NCBI RefSeq assembly: GCF_009910845.1
Contig: NZ_SIJB01000004.1
Coordinates: 113,515-177,514, forward strand
Direction: 5' to 3'
DNA from: Chengkuizengella marina
GTDB lineage: Bacteria > Bacillota > Bacilli > Paenibacillales > KCTC-33759
Length of the DNA stretch: 64,000 bases
The position numbers were made by a program, and so were the translations under genes. Under the pieces are notes generated by a model. The model worked only from the letters and a program-made list of their open reading frames with translations, was not told the origin of the DNA and did no database searches. Below, one piece after another: positions 62,370 to 64,000 of this stretch. How positions within the stretch are numbered: the first letter of the stretch is position 1; each line of letters begins with the position of its first letter.

Positions 62370-63400
62370 GACTGAGAACTTATTTACTTTTAGCTAATTT
62401 CATTAGTGTTGGTTTTATCCTTTTTTCTTTATTTTATGTTTATGATCATATGAAATTAACGTTTGATGATTTTGTATTGTTAAGCTCAGTTACAGTCGGT
62501 GCGAGTTTACTTTCATTTATCATCCATTTTATTGTAATGCACCCAGTACAAAAATCTTTGCGACTCATTACGCATCAAGCTAAGAGAATTTCTGTAGGAG
62601 ATTTTCAAGGTGAAGTGCCAGATATAGGTCCTAAAGAATTTAAAGCTTTGGCAATACAATTTAATGAAATGAACAAAAAGCTAGACGAAAGCTTTCAAAA
62701 AATAAAACAAACTGAATCCTCTAGAAGGGAGTTAGTTGCTAACGTTTCACATGATTTAAGAACACCCCTTGCCTCAATCCAATCTTTTGTAGAAGCGCTT
62801 CAGGATGATGTCATTCAAGATAAAAACAAAATGAATGAATATTTAAATACAATACAATTAGAAACCAAACGTTTGGGGAATTTAATTGATGATTTATTTC
62901 ATCTTTCAAGATTAGATGCAGGTGCAGATAAGTTTGAACCTGAACCTAGCTTTATTGATCACATCATTATTGAAACGCTGCAGGGATTTGCTATTCAATT
63001 TGAAGACAAAGAATTAGATATTTCAGTAATTATGCCAGATAATTTGCCTCGCTTAAACATGATGCCTCATAAAATCATTCGTGTATTACAAAACTTAATT
63101 GGAAATGCAATACGACATTCTCCAAAAGGCGGAGAAATTGAACTTACAGTTCAAAATATAGACGATAAAAAAGTATTAGTTTCAGTGAAAGATCAAGGCG
63201 ACGGTCTACCAGCTGAAGAAATAGAAAAAGTATTTGAACGGTTTTACCGTACAGATAAATCTAGGAATAGATACAGTGGTGGCTCAGGGTTAGGTCTTGC
63301 GATTGCGAAAGGAATAATAGATTTACATGGTGGAGACATGGGTGTTGACACTCAAGAAGGTAAAGGTAGTCGTTTTTGGTTTACATTGCTTAAAAATTAG
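62366..63400 (+). CDS. Sensor histidine kinase with very short extracytoplasmic loop
   Basis: A 344-residue membrane kinase. Two N-terminal helices (about 6-26 and 37-57) are joined by only about ten residues, then a HAMP linker, the HisKA domain with phospho-acceptor His129 in VSHDLRTPLASI, the N box LQNLIGNAIRHSPKGG, and KDQGDGLPAEE, FERFYRTDKS and GGSGLGLAIAKG. The short loop is like intramembrane-sensing kinases that detect envelope stress. Its partner is the upstream OmpR-type regulator. Confidence 0.95.
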   Translation: MRLRTYLLLANFISVGFILFSLFYVYDHMKLTFDDFVLLSSVTVGASLLSFIIHFIVMHPVQKSLRLITHQAKRISVGDFQGEVPDIGPKEFKALAIQFNEMNKKLDESFQKIKQTESSRRELVANVSHDLRTPLASIQSFVEALQDDVIQDKNKMNEYLNTIQLETKRLGNLIDDLFHLSRLDAGADKFEPEPSFIDHIIIETLQGFAIQFEDKELDISVIMPDNLPRLNMMPHKIIRVLQNLIGNAIRHSPKGGEIELTVQNIDDKKVLVSVKDQGDGLPAEEIEKVFERFYRTDKSRNRYSGGSGLGLAIAKGIIDLHGGDMGVDTQEGKGSRFWFTLLKN

Positions 63401-63442
63401 ATCTGAACCTTTTCTTTAAGGAAAAATGTACGAGAAGAATGC

Positions 63443-63471
63443 AAGACCTTTATTAAAAAGGTCTTTATTTT
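63443..63471 (+). terminator. Intrinsic terminator of the two-component operon
   Basis: AAGACCTTT (63443-63451) pairs with AAAGGTCTT (63457-63465), followed by TATTTTA. In the rest of the 438-base gap (63401-63838) I see only A/T-rich sequence and no clear gene or structure. Confidence 0.8.
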
Positions 63472-63838
63472 ATATGTATTTGATTGAAGTAAACAATACT
63501 CATTCTTTTAAAAAAGTTCTTTGAGTATGATACAAAATCTTGGTCTAAAAGTTATTTCTACAGTGGTGATATAATAAGAATCAAAAAAATTAGAATTTTT
63601 AGTCAAATCTTTTTTATTAGCTATATTCAGTTTTTTTATTGTTTTACAAGATTGAAATGCAATTAATTCCTCCCTTGCCTTATTACTAACCTCAAGTTAA
63701 AAATTCATTACAACAATAAATTTTTTCTTTTTTATTTTTTTAAATGTAATACTTATTTAATATTTAAGTTATTTTTAATTAAGATGTGTCATTTATACTT
63801 CATTTTATAGTAAAACAAATTGAGAGGATGAAGTAAAA

Positions 63839-64000
63839 ATGAAATTAACTGGACAGAGAAAAATAATGATAGGTGTGGTCATTGTAGCAGCATTAGGTGT
63901 AGGTTGGTGGTTAGCTTCCCCATTGTTTATTGATAAACAAGTAGATGAACCTCTTCCATTATCTAGTGGATCATCATCAGACGAAATGAAAGATAAAGAA
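63839..64000 (+). CDS. N-terminus of a membrane-anchored, probable DM13-domain protein (partial)
   Basis: The window ends after 54 codons. A basic start (MKLTGQRK), one hydrophobic helix (IMIGVVIVAALGVGWWLA) and SPLFIDKQVDEPLP are seen. The segment after the helix (SPLFxDxxVDExxP) resembles the spacer preceding DM13 domains in Bacillales proteins; the domain itself lies outside the window. GAGAGGATG lies upstream of ATG. Confidence 0.6.
   Translation, partial: MKLTGQRKIMIGVVIVAALGVGWWLASPLFIDKQVDEPLPLSSGSSSDEMKDKE

Overview
The window is a piece of a low-GC, endospore-forming Firmicute of the order Bacillales. The evidence is the syntenic core accB-accC-yqhY-nusB-folD-xseAB-ispA-dxs-tlyA-argR-recN-spoIVB-spo0A, followed by spoIIM, fur, endoQ, mciZ, prli42 and brfA. 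The steA/steB block behind spo0A, the DUF3866 gene and the accB leader recall Paenibacillaceae-type genomes; that placement is inference. No transposase, phage gene, tRNA, rRNA or CRISPR array was seen.

Bases 1-14936 are the downstream end of a natural-product gene cluster, all on the + strand with tight overlaps. The order is the last codons of a SyrD/PvdE-like cyclic-peptide ABC exporter, an NRPS (C-A-PCP plus a half condensation lobe), a free-standing malonyl transferase, two AT-less PKS proteins (KS-KR-ACP and KS-ACP-BtrH-like), a free ACP, a radical SAM protein with a twitch-like C-terminus and a second BtrH-like protein. The cluster ends at an intrinsic terminator. The layout suggests that an aminoacyl or peptidyl chain is extended by two malonate units in trans-AT fashion and then handled on carrier protein by the papain-fold BtrH-like domain. 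I do not recognise the cluster.

Bases 14992-18062 hold small accessory genes: DinB-like, SDR, and a quinone reductase divergent from an HxlR regulator. From 18100 the conserved housekeeping and sporulation core begins. Between ispA and dxs it carries a roughly 640-nt non-coding gene that I identify as OLE RNA, followed by its membrane partner gene oapA. recN has a Shine-Dalgarno site that seems to be brought to its start codon by a hairpin. spo0A has a SigH-like promoter with two inverted 0A boxes.

Bases 35697-47281 hold a Cys-rich probable spore protein, a stand-alone CuA-type cupredoxin, the steA/steB/GT2/MraY-like block, a branched-chain 2-oxoacid dehydrogenase operon (lpdV-bkdAA-AB-B), the tiny stressosome gene prli42 and a PepT-like peptidase. 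Bases 47592-52646 carry azlCD with an XRE-cupin regulator, a secreted protein of eleven SAP-like repeats with a one-repeat paralogue, and a DUF3866 gene. Bases 52549-58391 carry mciZ, nudF, endoQ, spoIIM, fur, ald, a soluble chemoreceptor-like protein and brfA. The brfA coding region contains its own transcription terminator. The window closes with a LacI regulator and a ManD/RspA-type enolase-superfamily enzyme, a two-component system and the start of a DM13-like membrane protein.
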